DNA from: Micromonospora chokoriensis
GTDB taxonomy: Bacteria > Actinomycetota > Actinomycetes > Mycobacteriales > Micromonosporaceae
DNA length: 64,000 nucleotides
NCBI RefSeq assembly: GCF_900091505.1
Contig: NZ_LT607409.1
Coordinates: 372,001-436,000, forward strand
Direction of reading: 5' to 3'
Positions within the stretch are counted from its first letter, which is position 1. The number at the start of each line of letters is the position of its first letter. Below are positions 16,613-28,267 of this stretch, piece by piece. Made by a program: the position numbers and the translations under genes. The notes below the pieces were generated by a model that had not been told where the DNA came from, searched no databases, and was given only the letters and a program-made list of their open reading frames with translations.

Positions 16613-17257
16613 TCACTTGCCCGGCTGCTGGCTGTCGGCTGCCCGCACGCTCGACCAGAGCGTGTCGTACCAGGTGGTCGGCCCGGGCGGGGGCGTCGAA
16701 CCGGACTTCCCGGCGTCCCGGGCGGCGCCCTCCGGGTCGTGCAACACGACCATCATCTTCTCGCCCGGCTCGCCCATGAAGAACCGCTCCCGAGCCTGCG
16801 TCTTGATGTACTCCTTGTCCTTCCAGTTGGCCGCCTCGGCGGTGAGCTTGGCGATCTCCGCCTCCTGCGCCGCCTGGGCCGCCTCCATGCGCTCGATGTC
16901 GGCCTGCTGGTCCAGGTAGACCCGGACCGGGTAGGTATAGGCGAGCGCGAGCGCGATCAGGACCGCGAACAGCACTGTGGCCCGACCGGTGAAGCGACGG
17001 GGGTGGGGTGCGACGAGCCGCTTGACGGTCCCACCGGCGGCGGTACGCCGGGCGGCGGCCGGACGGTTCGCCGAGCGCACCCCCTCGGCGCCCCGGGCCG
17101 CGCCCGGTGCCCGACCGGCGGCGGTACGGGGTTCGGCGCGGACGCCGGCCTCCCGCACCGATCCCCGCGTGGAGCGGCCTCCGCCCGGCCGGCCGGACTG
17201 ACCCGGCCGGCGGGCGGGACGCTGACCACCCGGTGTGCGGCGCTGCTGCATCGTCAC
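16613..17257 (-). CDS. ftsB: FtsB/DivIC-type septum formation initiator
   Basis: A 214-residue bitopic protein: an Arg/Pro/Ala-rich cytosolic N-terminus of about 95 residues, one membrane segment (ATVLFAVLIALALAYTY), then a heptad coiled coil (DQQADIERMEAAQAAQEAEI) and the KEYIKTQARERFFMGEPGE motif typical of FtsB/DivIC. It would scaffold FtsQ and FtsL at the division septum. The long basic N-terminus is usual in actinobacteria. It lies between eno and DUF501. Confidence 0.9.
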   Translation of the reverse strand: MTMQQRRTPGGQRPARRPGQSGRPGGGRSTRGSVREAGVRAEPRTAAGRAPGAARGAEGVRSANRPAAARRTAAGGTVKRLVAPHPRRFTGRATVLFAVLIALALAYTYPVRVYLDQQADIERMEAAQAAQEAEIAKLTAEAANWKDKEYIKTQARERFFMGEPGEKMMVVLHDPEGAARDAGKSGSTPPPGPTTWYDTLWSSVRAADSQQPGK

Positions 17258-17294
17258 ACCCCTCCCCCGAGGCTTCGTGCGTTACAGGGTTTGT

Positions 17295-17321
17295 CGGGAA
17301 GCCCCGTGGCGGGGCTTCCCG
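17295..17321 (-). terminator. Terminator hairpin after eno
   Basis: Perfect 12-bp arms CGGGAAGCCCCG (17295-17306) and CGGGGCTTCCCG (17310-17321) enclose a 3-nt loop. It lies 9 bp past the eno stop. Confidence 0.85.
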
Positions 17322-17329
17322 GCAGCGTC

Positions 17330-19515
<2,186 letters not shown>

Positions 19516-19519
<4 letters not shown>

Positions 19520-20394
19520 CCGGCCCGGCCGCCGCTGCCGGGCTCGACGGACCCGCGTGGGCACGACCCGCCGGTTTCCAGCCCGGGGCCGAGCGAGGGC
19601 GGCTACCCACCTCCGGCGACCTGGCCCTACCGGTGACCGGCGCGAAGCTGCTGACCGCCGCCGACGGTCGACCACTCCGCGTCGCCGACCTGCCCGCCGA
19701 CACCGAGTGGGTGCCGCTGGGCACCCTCGACGGGGTGCCCGCCTGGGCCACCGATCTCACCACCGCCGGCACCCTCCCCGGCCGGGCACTCGGCTGGGCG
19801 TCGCTCGCCGCCGAGGTGCCGGAGCCGCACGCCGCGCTCGCCAGCCGGGCGTTGGCGGTGATCACCTGGCGGCGTACCCACAGGTGGTGTGGCACCTGCC
19901 GCGCCGAACTGACCGACCAGCCGGGCGAGACCGCGCGGCGGTGCCCCGACTGCGGCCTGTACGTCCCGATGCAGCTCTCCGCCGCGGTGCTGGTGGCGAT
20001 CACCCGGCCCGGCCCGGCGGGTCACGCCGACGAGCTGCTGCTGGTGCGGCACGCCACCGGACCGACCGGGCTGTGGGCACTCGTCGCCGGCTTCGTGGAG
20101 GCCGGCGAGACGCTGGAGGCGGCCGTGCACCGGGAGGTCGGCGAGGAGGTCGGGTTGCCCGTCGACCGACTGGCGTACTTCGGCAGCCAGCCGTGGGCGA
20201 TCTCCGGCCCGGGCGTGCTGCTCGCCGGTTTCACCGCCCGTGCCGCCGACCCGCACGCCGAGCCGGTGGTCGACGGTCGGGAGCTGACCGAAGCGCGGTG
20301 GTTCGGCGTGGATGCGCTGCCGGCGGAACTGCCGCCCGCGTACTCCATCTCGCGCTGGCTGATCGACGCGACGGTGAGCGCCGCACGGGCCTGA
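19516..20394 (+). CDS. nudC: NAD(+)/NADH diphosphatase, NudC-type Nudix hydrolase
   Basis: A 292-residue protein. Zinc ribbon Cys 125, 128, 143 and 146 (CGTC, CPDC) precede the Nudix box GFVEAGETLEAAVHREVGEE (residues 192-211). The family motif SQPWPFPxS appears here as SQPWAISGP (224-232), conserved only in SQPW. The enzyme splits NAD(H) and, in some bacteria, removes NAD caps from RNA. The GTG start overlaps the lipoprotein stop. The altered motif may affect substrate preference. Confidence 0.88.
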
Positions 20395-20408
20395 ACCCGC
20401 GCGGACCC

Positions 20409-22028
20409 TCAGACGCCGAGCAGGGTACGCAGGTGGCGCGGCGGCGGGCAGTCGTGGGACAGCATCGCGTCGTGCCAGTCTCGCACCGACACCCCGTCGG
20501 GGCGGGCAGCGGCGATCTCGGCGACCTCGCTGTAGCCGACGAAGTAGGTGGAGAGCTGGGTGGAGGTGAGCAACGCCCGACGCCACTTGCCGGCCGCCTC
20601 GCCCTCCTCCTGGAAGCCGCGCCCGGTCATCAACGCCATCGCCTCCGCCTCGGGCAGGTCCTCGGCGTGCACCAACTGGTCGAGAAGCGCGTTGATGGTC
20701 ATCCGGAGCTGCATCTTGAGCTGCTGCAACCGCACCGGCAGGCCACCGAAGCCCAGGCCCGTCATCAGCTCCTCCGCGTACACCGCCCAACCCTCGATGA
20801 ACGGGCCGGACTCGGCCAGCGCACGGACCCGGGTGCCGCCGACGTAGCGGCGCGCGTGGGCGAGCTGGAGGAAGTGCCCCGGCATCGCCTCGTGCACGGT
20901 CAGGTTGCGGATCATGTGGTCGTTGTACTCCCGGTAGAACGACTCGACGCGCTGCGCCGGCCAGCCCGCCGGGGTGGGCGCGATGCAGTAGAAGGTCGGC
21001 ACCGCCGCGGTCTCCAGCGGGCCGGGCGCGTCGCAGTAGGCCACCGCGACACCCCTGGCGAACTCCGGCATCTCCTGGATCACACACCTGTCGTCGACCA
21101 GGGTGACCAGGTCGTGGGCGCGGACGAAGTCGGTCGCCTCGTCCAGTGTCACAGCGGCCAGCTCGACGATCGTCGCGTCGTCCGGGTGCTCGGCGGCGAG
21201 CAGGTCCAGCGCCCTGCGCACCGCGGCGTCGTCGGCCGGGCCACCGACCAGCTCGACGGCCGCCTCGCGGATCTCCGCGGTGACCCGGTCCAGGTTGGCC
21301 CAGGCACGGCGCTGGATCTCGGCGGCGCCCAACTCGGTGTCGAGGGTGTGCCACAGCCGGGCCTCCCAGCGGCGGCGGCCCAGCCGGGGGTCACGTCCGG
21401 GGCCCGCGTCGGCGGCCAGGCCGGCGCGCAGCCACGCGACGAACTCCTCGATCGCGGCGATCGCCTCGGTGGCCGCCGGCTCGACCCGGTCGAGGCCGTT
21501 CGGCGCCTGGGCGAGCAGGGCCGGCAGCTCGTCGCGGATCAACGCGGCCGTGCCGGCGAACTGCCCGACCGCCGTCTCCGCATGGATCCGCGGCATGTCG
21601 CGCAGCATCGAGCGGGCGGTGGCGAGGGCGTCCGGTACGGCGGCGAGCCGACCGGCCAGTTGGGTCAGTCGCACCTCCGCCGGGGCGTACGCGCGGGTCA
21701 GCAACGGGTGCAGGAGCGAGCCGGGGTTGTGCCACAGCGGGTTCCACTCGTGCGACCGGATCTCGGTCAGCTCGAACAACTCCCGGTCCACGAAGGAGGA
21801 CAGCAGCGCGTGGTCGACCTGCTCGTCCACGTCGAGCGAATCCGGGTCCAGTTCGGACAGCGCGTTGGCCGCGTCGGAGAGCATCGCCCGATCGGCCGCG
21901 AGCCCGTCGGGGGACAGATCAGGGAGCCGGTCGTCGAACCGGTGGTCGCCGGCGGCGGTGGCCACCCCCGGCCGCGACTCCAGCAACGCCTCGACAACCC
22001 GCTCGGCCAGCACCCCAAAGGCTTCCAC
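20409..22028 (-). CDS. DUF885 family protein (putative metallo-carboxypeptidase-like)
   Basis: A 539-residue protein with NLTVHEAMPGHFLQLAHARR near residue 375. Its HEAMPGH is the HExxxGH metal motif of DUF885, and WAVYAEELM supplies the further Glu. DUF885 resembles M2/M32-type peptidase folds, but activity is generally unproven. The start is taken as GTG 22028, 7 nt after TAGGGT. GTG 22037 is the alternative. No signal peptide, so cytosolic. Confidence 0.88.
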   Translation of the reverse strand: MEAFGVLAERVVEALLESRPGVATAAGDHRFDDRLPDLSPDGLAADRAMLSDAANALSELDPDSLDVDEQVDHALLSSFVDRELFELTEIRSHEWNPLWHNPGSLLHPLLTRAYAPAEVRLTQLAGRLAAVPDALATARSMLRDMPRIHAETAVGQFAGTAALIRDELPALLAQAPNGLDRVEPAATEAIAAIEEFVAWLRAGLAADAGPGRDPRLGRRRWEARLWHTLDTELGAAEIQRRAWANLDRVTAEIREAAVELVGGPADDAAVRRALDLLAAEHPDDATIVELAAVTLDEATDFVRAHDLVTLVDDRCVIQEMPEFARGVAVAYCDAPGPLETAAVPTFYCIAPTPAGWPAQRVESFYREYNDHMIRNLTVHEAMPGHFLQLAHARRYVGGTRVRALAESGPFIEGWAVYAEELMTGLGFGGLPVRLQQLKMQLRMTINALLDQLVHAEDLPEAEAMALMTGRGFQEEGEAAGKWRRALLTSTQLSTYFVGYSEVAEIAAARPDGVSVRDWHDAMLSHDCPPPRHLRTLLGV

Positions 22029-22035
22029 CCGGCCC

Positions 22036-22041
22036 ACCCTA
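22036..22041 (-). promoter_or_regulatory. -10 hexamer TAGGGT, leaderless start of DUF885 gene
   Basis: Minus-strand TAGGGT is followed by 7 nt and GTG 22028. It favours 22028 over 22037, whose GTG would overlap the hexamer. Confidence 0.45.
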
Positions 22042-22101
22042 CCGATCACCCCCGACAACGCCGCCGGTTCCGACGCACCGCCCGCCCGGGTCGATCCACC
22101 C

Positions 22102-22164
22102 CGTCGATCATGACGTTGTCGCCGTCCGCCTCGGCGTGCCGTGGCGACAACGTCATGATCAACG
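22102..22164. repeat. GATC-bounded palindrome overlapping the mazG stop
   Basis: Arms GATCATGACGTTGTCGCC (22106-22123) and its exact complement (22143-22160) are 18 bp, extending to 22 bp with one mismatch. The loop is 19 nt. The mazG stop codon (22159-22161) lies at the end of the right arm. Confidence 0.8.
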
Positions 22165-23145
22165 CGGGTCTGCGGGTGGGGGTTCGACGGCGCGGAGGGC
22201 TTCGGCGTAGGCGAGGGTCGTGCGCCGGAGGGCCGCCTCCGGGTTGATGCCCGCCTCGCGGGCAGCTGCCACCGTTGCCAGGAGGCTCGCACCCAGCCGT
22301 GCTTCGGCGTCCACCTGGGTGTCCGCCAGGGGCGGCGGAACACTCATGCCCGCCCGCGCGGCACGCTCCAGGATCTGCGTGGCCAGGGCCAGGGCCGGCT
22401 GGCTCAACGCGACGCCGTCCAGCACCGACGTCCGGGCCTTCTCCGCGCGCTTGATCCGCTCCCAGTTCTCGGTGATCTCCTCCAGGGTGCCCGCCTCGGC
22501 ACCGGCGAAGACGTGCGGATTGCGCCGGATCATCTTGTCGACCAGGCCACCGGCCACGTCGTCGATGCTCCACCGCTCACCCTCGGGCAACTCCTCGGCG
22601 AGCCGCGCGTGCAACACCACCTGCAGGAGGACGTCGCCCAACTCCTCCCGCAGCGCGTCGGTGTCGTCGGCGTCGATCGCGTCGTACGCCTCGTAGCTCT
22701 CCTCCAGCAGATAACCGGCGAGGCTGCGGTGCGTCTGCGCACGCTTCCACGGGTCACCACCCGGCGAGGCCAACCGGTCCAACACGGCCACCGCGTCGAG
22801 CAGACGCGCGCCCGGTGGGTCCCACGAGCCGTACATCAGCTCCATCTCGGCCAACCCCGGCTCCCGGGCCAACCGCAGGCCCAACTCCCGGGCAAGAGCC
22901 TCGTCGCCGGCCGGGCCGGCCAACCACACCGCCGTGCCGTGCTCCGCCACCGTGTCCAGCAGCCGTTGCGTCGCCGGACCGTCCACCACGGCGACCTCGG
23001 CGCCCGCCTGGCGCACCGCCGTGACCAACTCGCTCTCCGCGCCGGTCAACACCGGGTGCCGGCGTACGACGTCCCAGGCCGCCGCCGTCAGCAGACCGGC
23101 CGGTAGCCGGGGCGACGTGACCAGCAGGACGATCCGTGCCGTCAT
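22159..23145 (-). CDS. mazG: Nucleoside triphosphate pyrophosphohydrolase MazG
   Basis: A 328-residue protein with the MazG core WKRAQTHRSLAGYLLEESYE, where EESYEAYDAI holds the ExxE metal ligands, and the partner helix ELGDVLLQVVLHARL. The N-terminal 120 residues resemble the tetrapyrrole-methylase-like extension seen in mycobacterial MazG. It hydrolyses NTPs, clearing damaged nucleotides. The start is 2 bp past the upstream lipoprotein stop, so it is coupled to it. Confidence 0.92.
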   Translation of the reverse strand: MTARIVLLVTSPRLPAGLLTAAAWDVVRRHPVLTGAESELVTAVRQAGAEVAVVDGPATQRLLDTVAEHGTAVWLAGPAGDEALARELGLRLAREPGLAEMELMYGSWDPPGARLLDAVAVLDRLASPGGDPWKRAQTHRSLAGYLLEESYEAYDAIDADDTDALREELGDVLLQVVLHARLAEELPEGERWSIDDVAGGLVDKMIRRNPHVFAGAEAGTLEEITENWERIKRAEKARTSVLDGVALSQPALALATQILERAARAGMSVPPPLADTQVDAEARLGASLLATVAAAREAGINPEAALRRTTLAYAEALRAVEPPPADPR

Positions 23146-23147
23146 GG

Positions 23148-23900
23148 TCAGCTGGCCGTGCCCTCGGCGTCGGGGGTGGCCGGCGACTCGACCGACTCCG
23201 GGGTGGACACGTCGGTGACCATGTCAGAGCCCGGCTCGCCCAGCGGCACGCTCACCGCCGGGATGTCACCGGGGAAGCTGAGCACCGGGAACTCCAGCGG
23301 GCGGTACCGGGGGCTGACCGTCACGTCGTAGCGCTCGACCGCCTCGACCAGCGACCGTCGGGTGGCCAGAGCGCCACGCAACTGGTCGCCGTCGAGCTGG
23401 CTGGCGGCCTCCTGGTCGCTCGTCGCGGCGGGGATCTGACCCGCCTCGCGGCCGACCGCGATCAGGGTCTTCATCTCCTGCTCGGTCGGCGCGACCGACT
23501 CGGACGGCACCCCGGACAGGCAGGTGTAGAGGGCGGACACCTGCTGCACGTACTCCGTGTCAGCCGTCAACTGGAGCGCCTGGGCTACCTGGTCGGCAGC
23601 CACCTGGCCACGCGGCTGGTAGTTCTTCTCGGCGGAGACCTGCTTGCAGACCTCGCTCAGCACCAGCACGCTGGCCACGTCGGCCGGGCCGGTCGGCTTC
23701 GGCGCCGGCTGGCCGGGCTGGCCGGCGGCGGGCGACTCCGGATTCTTGTCGCGCAGGTCCTTCAGCACGGCGGCAACCCGCTCGTCGGTGATGCGGTGGT
23801 CACCGATGTAGGCGGCGATGCCGGGCTCGGCACGACATCCGGAGAGGGCGATGAGACCGACCGCCACGCTGGCGACGGCGACAAGACGGCGAGCACGCAT
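23148..23900 (-). CDS. SurA-N-like secreted lipoprotein
   Basis: A 250-residue lipoprotein: signal peptide with lipobox LSGC (Cys 22), then AYIGDHRITDERVAAVLKDL, which resembles the start of SurA/PrsA-type chaperone N-domains. Helical sequence follows, and the C-terminus is Pro/Glu-rich. No PPIase (parvulin) domain is present. It is encoded between mfd and mazG, a common actinobacterial arrangement. A chaperone role is an inference. Confidence 0.75.
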   Translation of the reverse strand: MRARRLVAVASVAVGLIALSGCRAEPGIAAYIGDHRITDERVAAVLKDLRDKNPESPAAGQPGQPAPKPTGPADVASVLVLSEVCKQVSAEKNYQPRGQVAADQVAQALQLTADTEYVQQVSALYTCLSGVPSESVAPTEQEMKTLIAVGREAGQIPAATSDQEAASQLDGDQLRGALATRRSLVEAVERYDVTVSPRYRPLEFPVLSFPGDIPAVSVPLGEPGSDMVTDVSTPESVESPATPDAEGTAS

Positions 23901-24077
23901 GACGGTCACTCTCTCACGGCTGAGCGCGCCGCTGTGACGCCCCCCACCGCACGAGCGGCTCGGGCCGACGCGCCTGCCGCCACTTCCCGGGGCGCCGGCC
24001 GGTGCCTCACCGGGCTCGGCGGGCACCGCCGCGCCCGGTGAGGCGTCGTGGCCGGCCGGCTGTCGCCGGTGACCGGC

Positions 24078-27000
24078 TCAGGCCGACGCGCCTGCCGCCG
24101 CCACTGCGGGGGCACCGAGCACATCGGAGAGCAACTGCGCGCACCACTGCAACAGCGCCTGGTCGCGCAACGGCTCCCCGCCGATCCGGCGGGTGGTCGG
24201 TCGGGGCACGCTGACCTGGTCGGTGGCCTGCTTGTAGACGGCATCCGGGTGGTAGCGCTTGAGCCGCAACTGCTTCGAATCCGGCAGCGGCAGCGGACCG
24301 AACCGGACGTGCTTGCCCTGCATCGACACGTCGGTCAGGCCGTAGCGGCGGGCCAGCAGACGGAACCGGGCCACCTCCACCAGGTTCTGCACCGGGGCCG
24401 GCGGCTCGCCGTACCGGTCGGTCATCTCGGCGATCACCTCGCCCAGCCGCTCCTCGTCGCGCGCCTCGGCGAGCTTGCGGTACATCTCCAGGCGCAGCCG
24501 CTCCACGCTCACGTAGTCGTGCGGCAGGTGCGCGTCGACCGGCAGATCGATCTTGACATCGACCTCCTCCTCCGGCCGCTCACCCTTGAACGCGGAGACC
24601 GCCTCGCCGACCATCCGCACGTACAGGTCGAAGCCGACACCCTCGATGTGCCCGGACTGCTCACCGCCGAGCAGGTTGCCGGCACCCCGGATCTCCAGGT
24701 CCTTCATGGCCACGTACATGCCGGCGCCCAGCTCGGTGTGCTGCGCGATCGTCGCCAGCCGCTCGTGGGCGTGCTCGGTGAGTGGCTTCTCCGGCGGGTA
24801 CAGGAAGTAGGCGTACGCCCGCTCCCGGCCCCGGCCGACCCGACCCCGGATCTGGTGCAGCTGGGCCAGGCCGAGCAGGTCGGCCCGCTCCACGATCAGG
24901 GTGTTGGCGTTCGGAATGTCGATGCCCGACTCCACGATCGTGGTGCAGACCAGGACGTCGAACTCCTTCTCCCAGAAGCCGACCATCACCTTCTCCAGGG
25001 CTTCCTCGCTCATCTGCCCGTGGGCGACGGCGACCCGCGCCTCGGGCACCAGCTCGCGCAGCCGCCGCGCCGCCCGGTCGATCGACTCGACCCGGTTGTG
25101 CAGGTAGAAGACCTGCCCGTCGCGCAGCAACTCGCGGTGGATGGACGCCGCCACCTGCCGGTCGTCCTGCGCGCCGACGAAGGTGAGCACCGGGTGCCGC
25201 TCCTCCGGCGGGGTGGCGATCGTGGACATCTCCCGGATGCCGGTGATGGCCATCTCCAGGGTGCGCGGGATCGGGGTGGCCGACATGCTCAGCACGTCCA
25301 CCGAGGCGCGCAGCGTCTTCAGGTGCTCCTTGTGCTCGACGCCGAACCGCTGCTCCTCGTCGACGATCACCAGCCCCAGCTGTTTGAACCGGGTGGCGGT
25401 CTGCAACAGCCGGTGCGTGCCGATGACGATGTCGACGGTGCCGTCGGCGACCATCTCCAGCGTCCGCTCGGTCTCCTTGGCCGTCTGGAACCGGGAGAGC
25501 TGCCGGATCTGGACCGGGAACTGGCTCATCCGCTCGGCGAACGTGTTGTAGTGCTGCTGCACCAGCAGGGTCGTGGGCACGAGCACCGCCACCTGCTTGC
25601 CGTCCTGCACCGCCTTGAACGCCGCCCGCACCGCGATCTCGGTCTTGCCGTAGCCGACGTCACCGCAGATCAGCCGGTCCATCGGGACGGTCTGCTCCAT
25701 GTCCCGCTTGACCTCGTCGATCGCGGCGAGCTGATCCGGCGTCTCCTGCCAGGGGAAGGCGTCCTCCAACTCGCGCTGCCACGGGGTGTCCGGACCGAAC
25801 GAGTGGCCCTTGGACGCCTTACGCGCCGCGTAGAGCTGGATCAGCTGGGCGGCGATCTCACGGACCGCCTTGCGGGCCCGAGCCTTGGACTTCTGCCAGT
25901 CCGAGCCGCCCATCTTGTGCAGCGTCGGCTGCTCCCCGCCCACGTAACGGGAGAGCTGGTCGAGCTGGTCGGTCGGCACGAACAGGCGGTCGCCGGGCTG
26001 CCCGCGCTTGCTGGCCGCGTACTCGATCACCAGGTATTCGCGGCTGGCGCCGTTGACGGTGCGCTGCACCAGCTCGACGTAACGGCCGATGCCGTGCTGC
26101 TCGTGCACCACGTGGTCGCCGGCCTTCAGCTCCAGTGGGTCGATGGTGTTGCGCCGCCGGCTGGGCATCTTGCGCATGTCCCGGGTCGACGTGCCCCGGC
26201 CACCTGTCACGTCGTTGCCGGTCAACAGCACGAAACGGGATGCCTCGTCGACGAAACCGCTGCCCAACGCGCCGCAGCTGACCACCAGCTCGCCGGGGAC
26301 CGGCGCCGTCGGCACCTCCTCGGTCAACCGGGCGCCCAGCCCGGCGTCGCGCAGCACCTCCACCGCGCGCTGTGCGGGGCCGTGCCCCTCGAAGACCAGC
26401 GCGATCGACCAGCCGTCACCGGCCCAGCGCTTCAGATCGTCGACCACCCTGCTGGTCTCGCCGTGGTACAGCGGGGCCGGCTGTGCGCCGAGGGTCACCG
26501 CGATGGCGTCGTCCGGGGTGACGGCGGCCTCCTCGGGCGCGTCCTCCCAGGGTTGCCGAGTCTCCGTTGCCTCGGCCTCGACCAGGCCGAACGGTGACAG
26601 CGTCCACCACGGCTGGCCGAGCTTGCCGGCGGCCGCACGCACCTCGCCGAGGGTGCGGAAGGCGGCGGCGCCGACGTCCACCGGGGCCTGGCCGCCGACC
26701 GCGGCGGCGGCCCAGCTGGCCTGGAGAAACTCCTCCGAGGTACGCACCAGGTCGTGCGCCCTCGTGCGGATCCGCTCGGGGTCGCACAGCAGCACGTGGG
26801 TGCCGGACGGCATGGCGTCCAGCAGCAACTCCAGCGAGTCGGGGCCGACCAGCACCGGAGCCAGCGACTCCATGCCCTCCACCGGAATGCCCTCGGCCAG
26901 CTTGTCGAGGATCTCGGCCAGCTCGGGGTGCTGCTCGGCGAGCGCGGCGGCCCGCTCCCGGACCGCCGGGGTCAGCAGCAGCTCCCGGCAGGGCGGTGCC

Positions 27001-27710
27001 CAGAGCAGCGGAACCTGCTCGATGGTCCGCTGGTCGGCCACCGCGAAGGTGCGGATCTCCTCCACCTCGTCGCCCCAGAACTCGACCCGGGACGGGTGCT
27101 CGTCGGTGGGCGGGAAGACGTCCAGGATCCCGCCGCGCACGGCGAACTCGCCACGCTTGGTGACCAGGTCGACCCGCGCGTACGCCATGTCGATCAGTCG
27201 GCGGGCGACCGCTTCGAGGTCCGCCTCCTCGCCGGCGGCGAGCTGCACCGGCTCCAGGTCGCCGAGCCCCTTGAGCTGCGGCTGGAGCAGCGAACGGACC
27301 GGGGCCACGACCACTCGCAGCGGGCCCGTGGCACCGTGCGCGTCGGTGGCCTCCGGGTGCGCCAGCCGGCGCAGCACGGCCAGTCGTCGACCCACAGTGT
27401 CCGAGCGTGGGGACAGCCGCTCGTGCGGCAGCGTCTCCCAGGAGGGGAAGACGACCACCTGCTCGGCGGGCAGCAACGCACCCAGGGCGGCGACCAGGTC
27501 GTCGGCCTCCCGGGTGGTGGCGGTCACCGCCAGCACGGGCCGCCCGGCCCCCTGGTTGTCAGCGGCGACCGCCGCGACGGCGAACGGGCGCAGCGCCGCC
27601 GGAGCGGTGATGTCGAGGCCGTCGACCTGGGCGGCACCGGAGCGCGCCAGGTCACGCGCCCGGGCCAGCCCGGGGTCGGCCAGGGCGGCGGTGAACAGAC
27701 CGGTGAGCAA
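24078..27710 (-). CDS. mfd: Transcription-repair coupling factor
   Basis: A 1210-residue protein, full length for Mfd. It has UvrB-like N-terminal modules, then the RNA-polymerase-binding CarD-like module ([19 protein letters not shown], about residues 530-550). The SF2 translocase follows, with Walker [10 protein letters not shown] near 682 and DEEQRFG near 780, then the C-terminal TRCF domain. It removes RNA polymerase stalled at lesions and recruits UvrA. The start is set at TTG 27710 because GGAAGG lies exactly 6 nt upstream; longer in-frame readings run into a 7-bp microsatellite and are artefacts. The lipoprotein gene starts 177 bp downstream. Confidence 0.96.
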   Translation of the reverse strand: MLTGLFTAALADPGLARARDLARSGAAQVDGLDITAPAALRPFAVAAVAADNQGAGRPVLAVTATTREADDLVAALGALLPAEQVVVFPSWETLPHERLSPRSDTVGRRLAVLRRLAHPEATDAHGATGPLRVVVAPVRSLLQPQLKGLGDLEPVQLAAGEEADLEAVARRLIDMAYARVDLVTKRGEFAVRGGILDVFPPTDEHPSRVEFWGDEVEEIRTFAVADQRTIEQVPLLWAPPCRELLLTPAVRERAAALAEQHPELAEILDKLAEGIPVEGMESLAPVLVGPDSLELLLDAMPSGTHVLLCDPERIRTRAHDLVRTSEEFLQASWAAAAVGGQAPVDVGAAAFRTLGEVRAAAGKLGQPWWTLSPFGLVEAEATETRQPWEDAPEEAAVTPDDAIAVTLGAQPAPLYHGETSRVVDDLKRWAGDGWSIALVFEGHGPAQRAVEVLRDAGLGARLTEEVPTAPVPGELVVSCGALGSGFVDEASRFVLLTGNDVTGGRGTSTRDMRKMPSRRRNTIDPLELKAGDHVVHEQHGIGRYVELVQRTVNGASREYLVIEYAASKRGQPGDRLFVPTDQLDQLSRYVGGEQPTLHKMGGSDWQKSKARARKAVREIAAQLIQLYAARKASKGHSFGPDTPWQRELEDAFPWQETPDQLAAIDEVKRDMEQTVPMDRLICGDVGYGKTEIAVRAAFKAVQDGKQVAVLVPTTLLVQQHYNTFAERMSQFPVQIRQLSRFQTAKETERTLEMVADGTVDIVIGTHRLLQTATRFKQLGLVIVDEEQRFGVEHKEHLKTLRASVDVLSMSATPIPRTLEMAITGIREMSTIATPPEERHPVLTFVGAQDDRQVAASIHRELLRDGQVFYLHNRVESIDRAARRLRELVPEARVAVAHGQMSEEALEKVMVGFWEKEFDVLVCTTIVESGIDIPNANTLIVERADLLGLAQLHQIRGRVGRGRERAYAYFLYPPEKPLTEHAHERLATIAQHTELGAGMYVAMKDLEIRGAGNLLGGEQSGHIEGVGFDLYVRMVGEAVSAFKGERPEEEVDVKIDLPVDAHLPHDYVSVERLRLEMYRKLAEARDEERLGEVIAEMTDRYGEPPAPVQNLVEVARFRLLARRYGLTDVSMQGKHVRFGPLPLPDSKQLRLKRYHPDAVYKQATDQVSVPRPTTRRIGGEPLRDQALLQWCAQLLSDVLGAPAVAAAGASA

Positions 27711-27833
27711 GGGAATCCTTCCAGGGGAGTCGACGCACACGACGGCGGCCCCGCGTCCAGCCGGACGGGGGGTGCACGACAACCAGCCTATCTCCGTCGA
27801 CCGACAGACACCCGCTTCCGCCGAGGTCCCCGC

Positions 27834-27917
27834 GCCCCGCGCCCCGCGCCCCGCGCCCCGCGCCCCGCGCCCCGCGCCCCGCGCCCCGCGCCCCGCGCCC
27901 CGCGCCCCGCGCCCCGC
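27834..27917. repeat. Twelve perfect GCCCCGC heptamers
   Basis: The 7-bp unit GCCCCGC repeats 12 times without error, and a degenerate copy precedes it. It ends 2 bp before the CAAGATCC arm of the next element. It lies in the 557-bp gap 27711-28267, which holds no gene that I can support. Confidence 0.95.
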
Positions 27918-27919
27918 GC

Positions 27920-27999
27920 CAAGATCCTCACAACATCGGCGATAGTGCTGCATCCGACGCGCGGGACACACCAACATCCCCGATATTGCGCGGATCTTG
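27920..27999. repeat. 80-bp CAAGATCC...GGATCTTG element, copy 1
   Basis: Terminal inverted repeats CAAGATCC (27920-27927) and GGATCTTG (27992-27999) bound exactly 80 bp. Inside, CAACATCGGCGATAGTGC (27930) and CAACATCCCCGATATTGC (27972) are direct repeats. About 55 of 80 positions match the 80-bp element at 43416 without gaps, by hand count. Confidence 0.75.
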
Positions 28000-28044
28000 A
28001 CCTCCCCAAGGACCCGGGCGAGGTTCGGGGCGACCCACCGCCGC

Positions 28045-28122
28045 CAAGGTCACGCTCGAACAAGAAGTAGGGGCCTCACCGATGCGCCGACACCACTACA
28101 TCCTTGATATTGCGCGATCTTG
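28045..28122. repeat. 78-bp GATC element, copy 2 (homologue of the 58843 element)
   Basis: Bounded by CAAGGTC and GATCTTG. The interior GAAGTAGGGGCCTCACCGAT and CCACTACATCC matches the reverse complement of 58843-58921 at about 80% by hand. Its right end (GATATTGCGCG then ATCTTG) also matches the neighbouring element ending at 27999. Confidence 0.75.
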
Positions 28123-28177
28123 AAGAGTGGAGGGCCCTCCGGCACAGACGTCGCCGACCCGCACACCTTGCTCGCCC

Positions 28178-28234
28178 CAAGATCCGCGCGGGGAGCCGAC
28201 GCCCCGGCCTGCCGTGGGCGTCCTGCGGATCTTG
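28178..28234. repeat. 57-bp CAAGATCCGC...GCGGATCTTG palindrome, copy 3
   Basis: Perfect 10-bp arms at 28178-28187 and 28225-28234. It is the third such element within 320 bp and lies 33 bp before the cyclase start. Confidence 0.7.
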
Positions 28235-28267
28235 ACCGATCGCCCGCTGACGTGGTCGGGTTTGTGG

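Noticed and set aside
22102..22164. Simple rho-independent terminator as full explanation of the GATC palindromes
   Set aside because: Not excluded for this copy, but the same class occurs between divergent genes at 41735, and the ends and loops are conserved between distant copies, which ordinary terminators do not require.
24048..26597. An 849-residue plus-strand open frame antisense to mfd
   Set aside because: His/Leu/Val-rich antisense of a conserved gene, with no start signal.
27711..27977. N-terminal extension of Mfd through the heptamer repeat
   Set aside because: The extension would encode repeated Gly-Ala-Arg from the microsatellite, and a good ribosome site marks TTG 27710.
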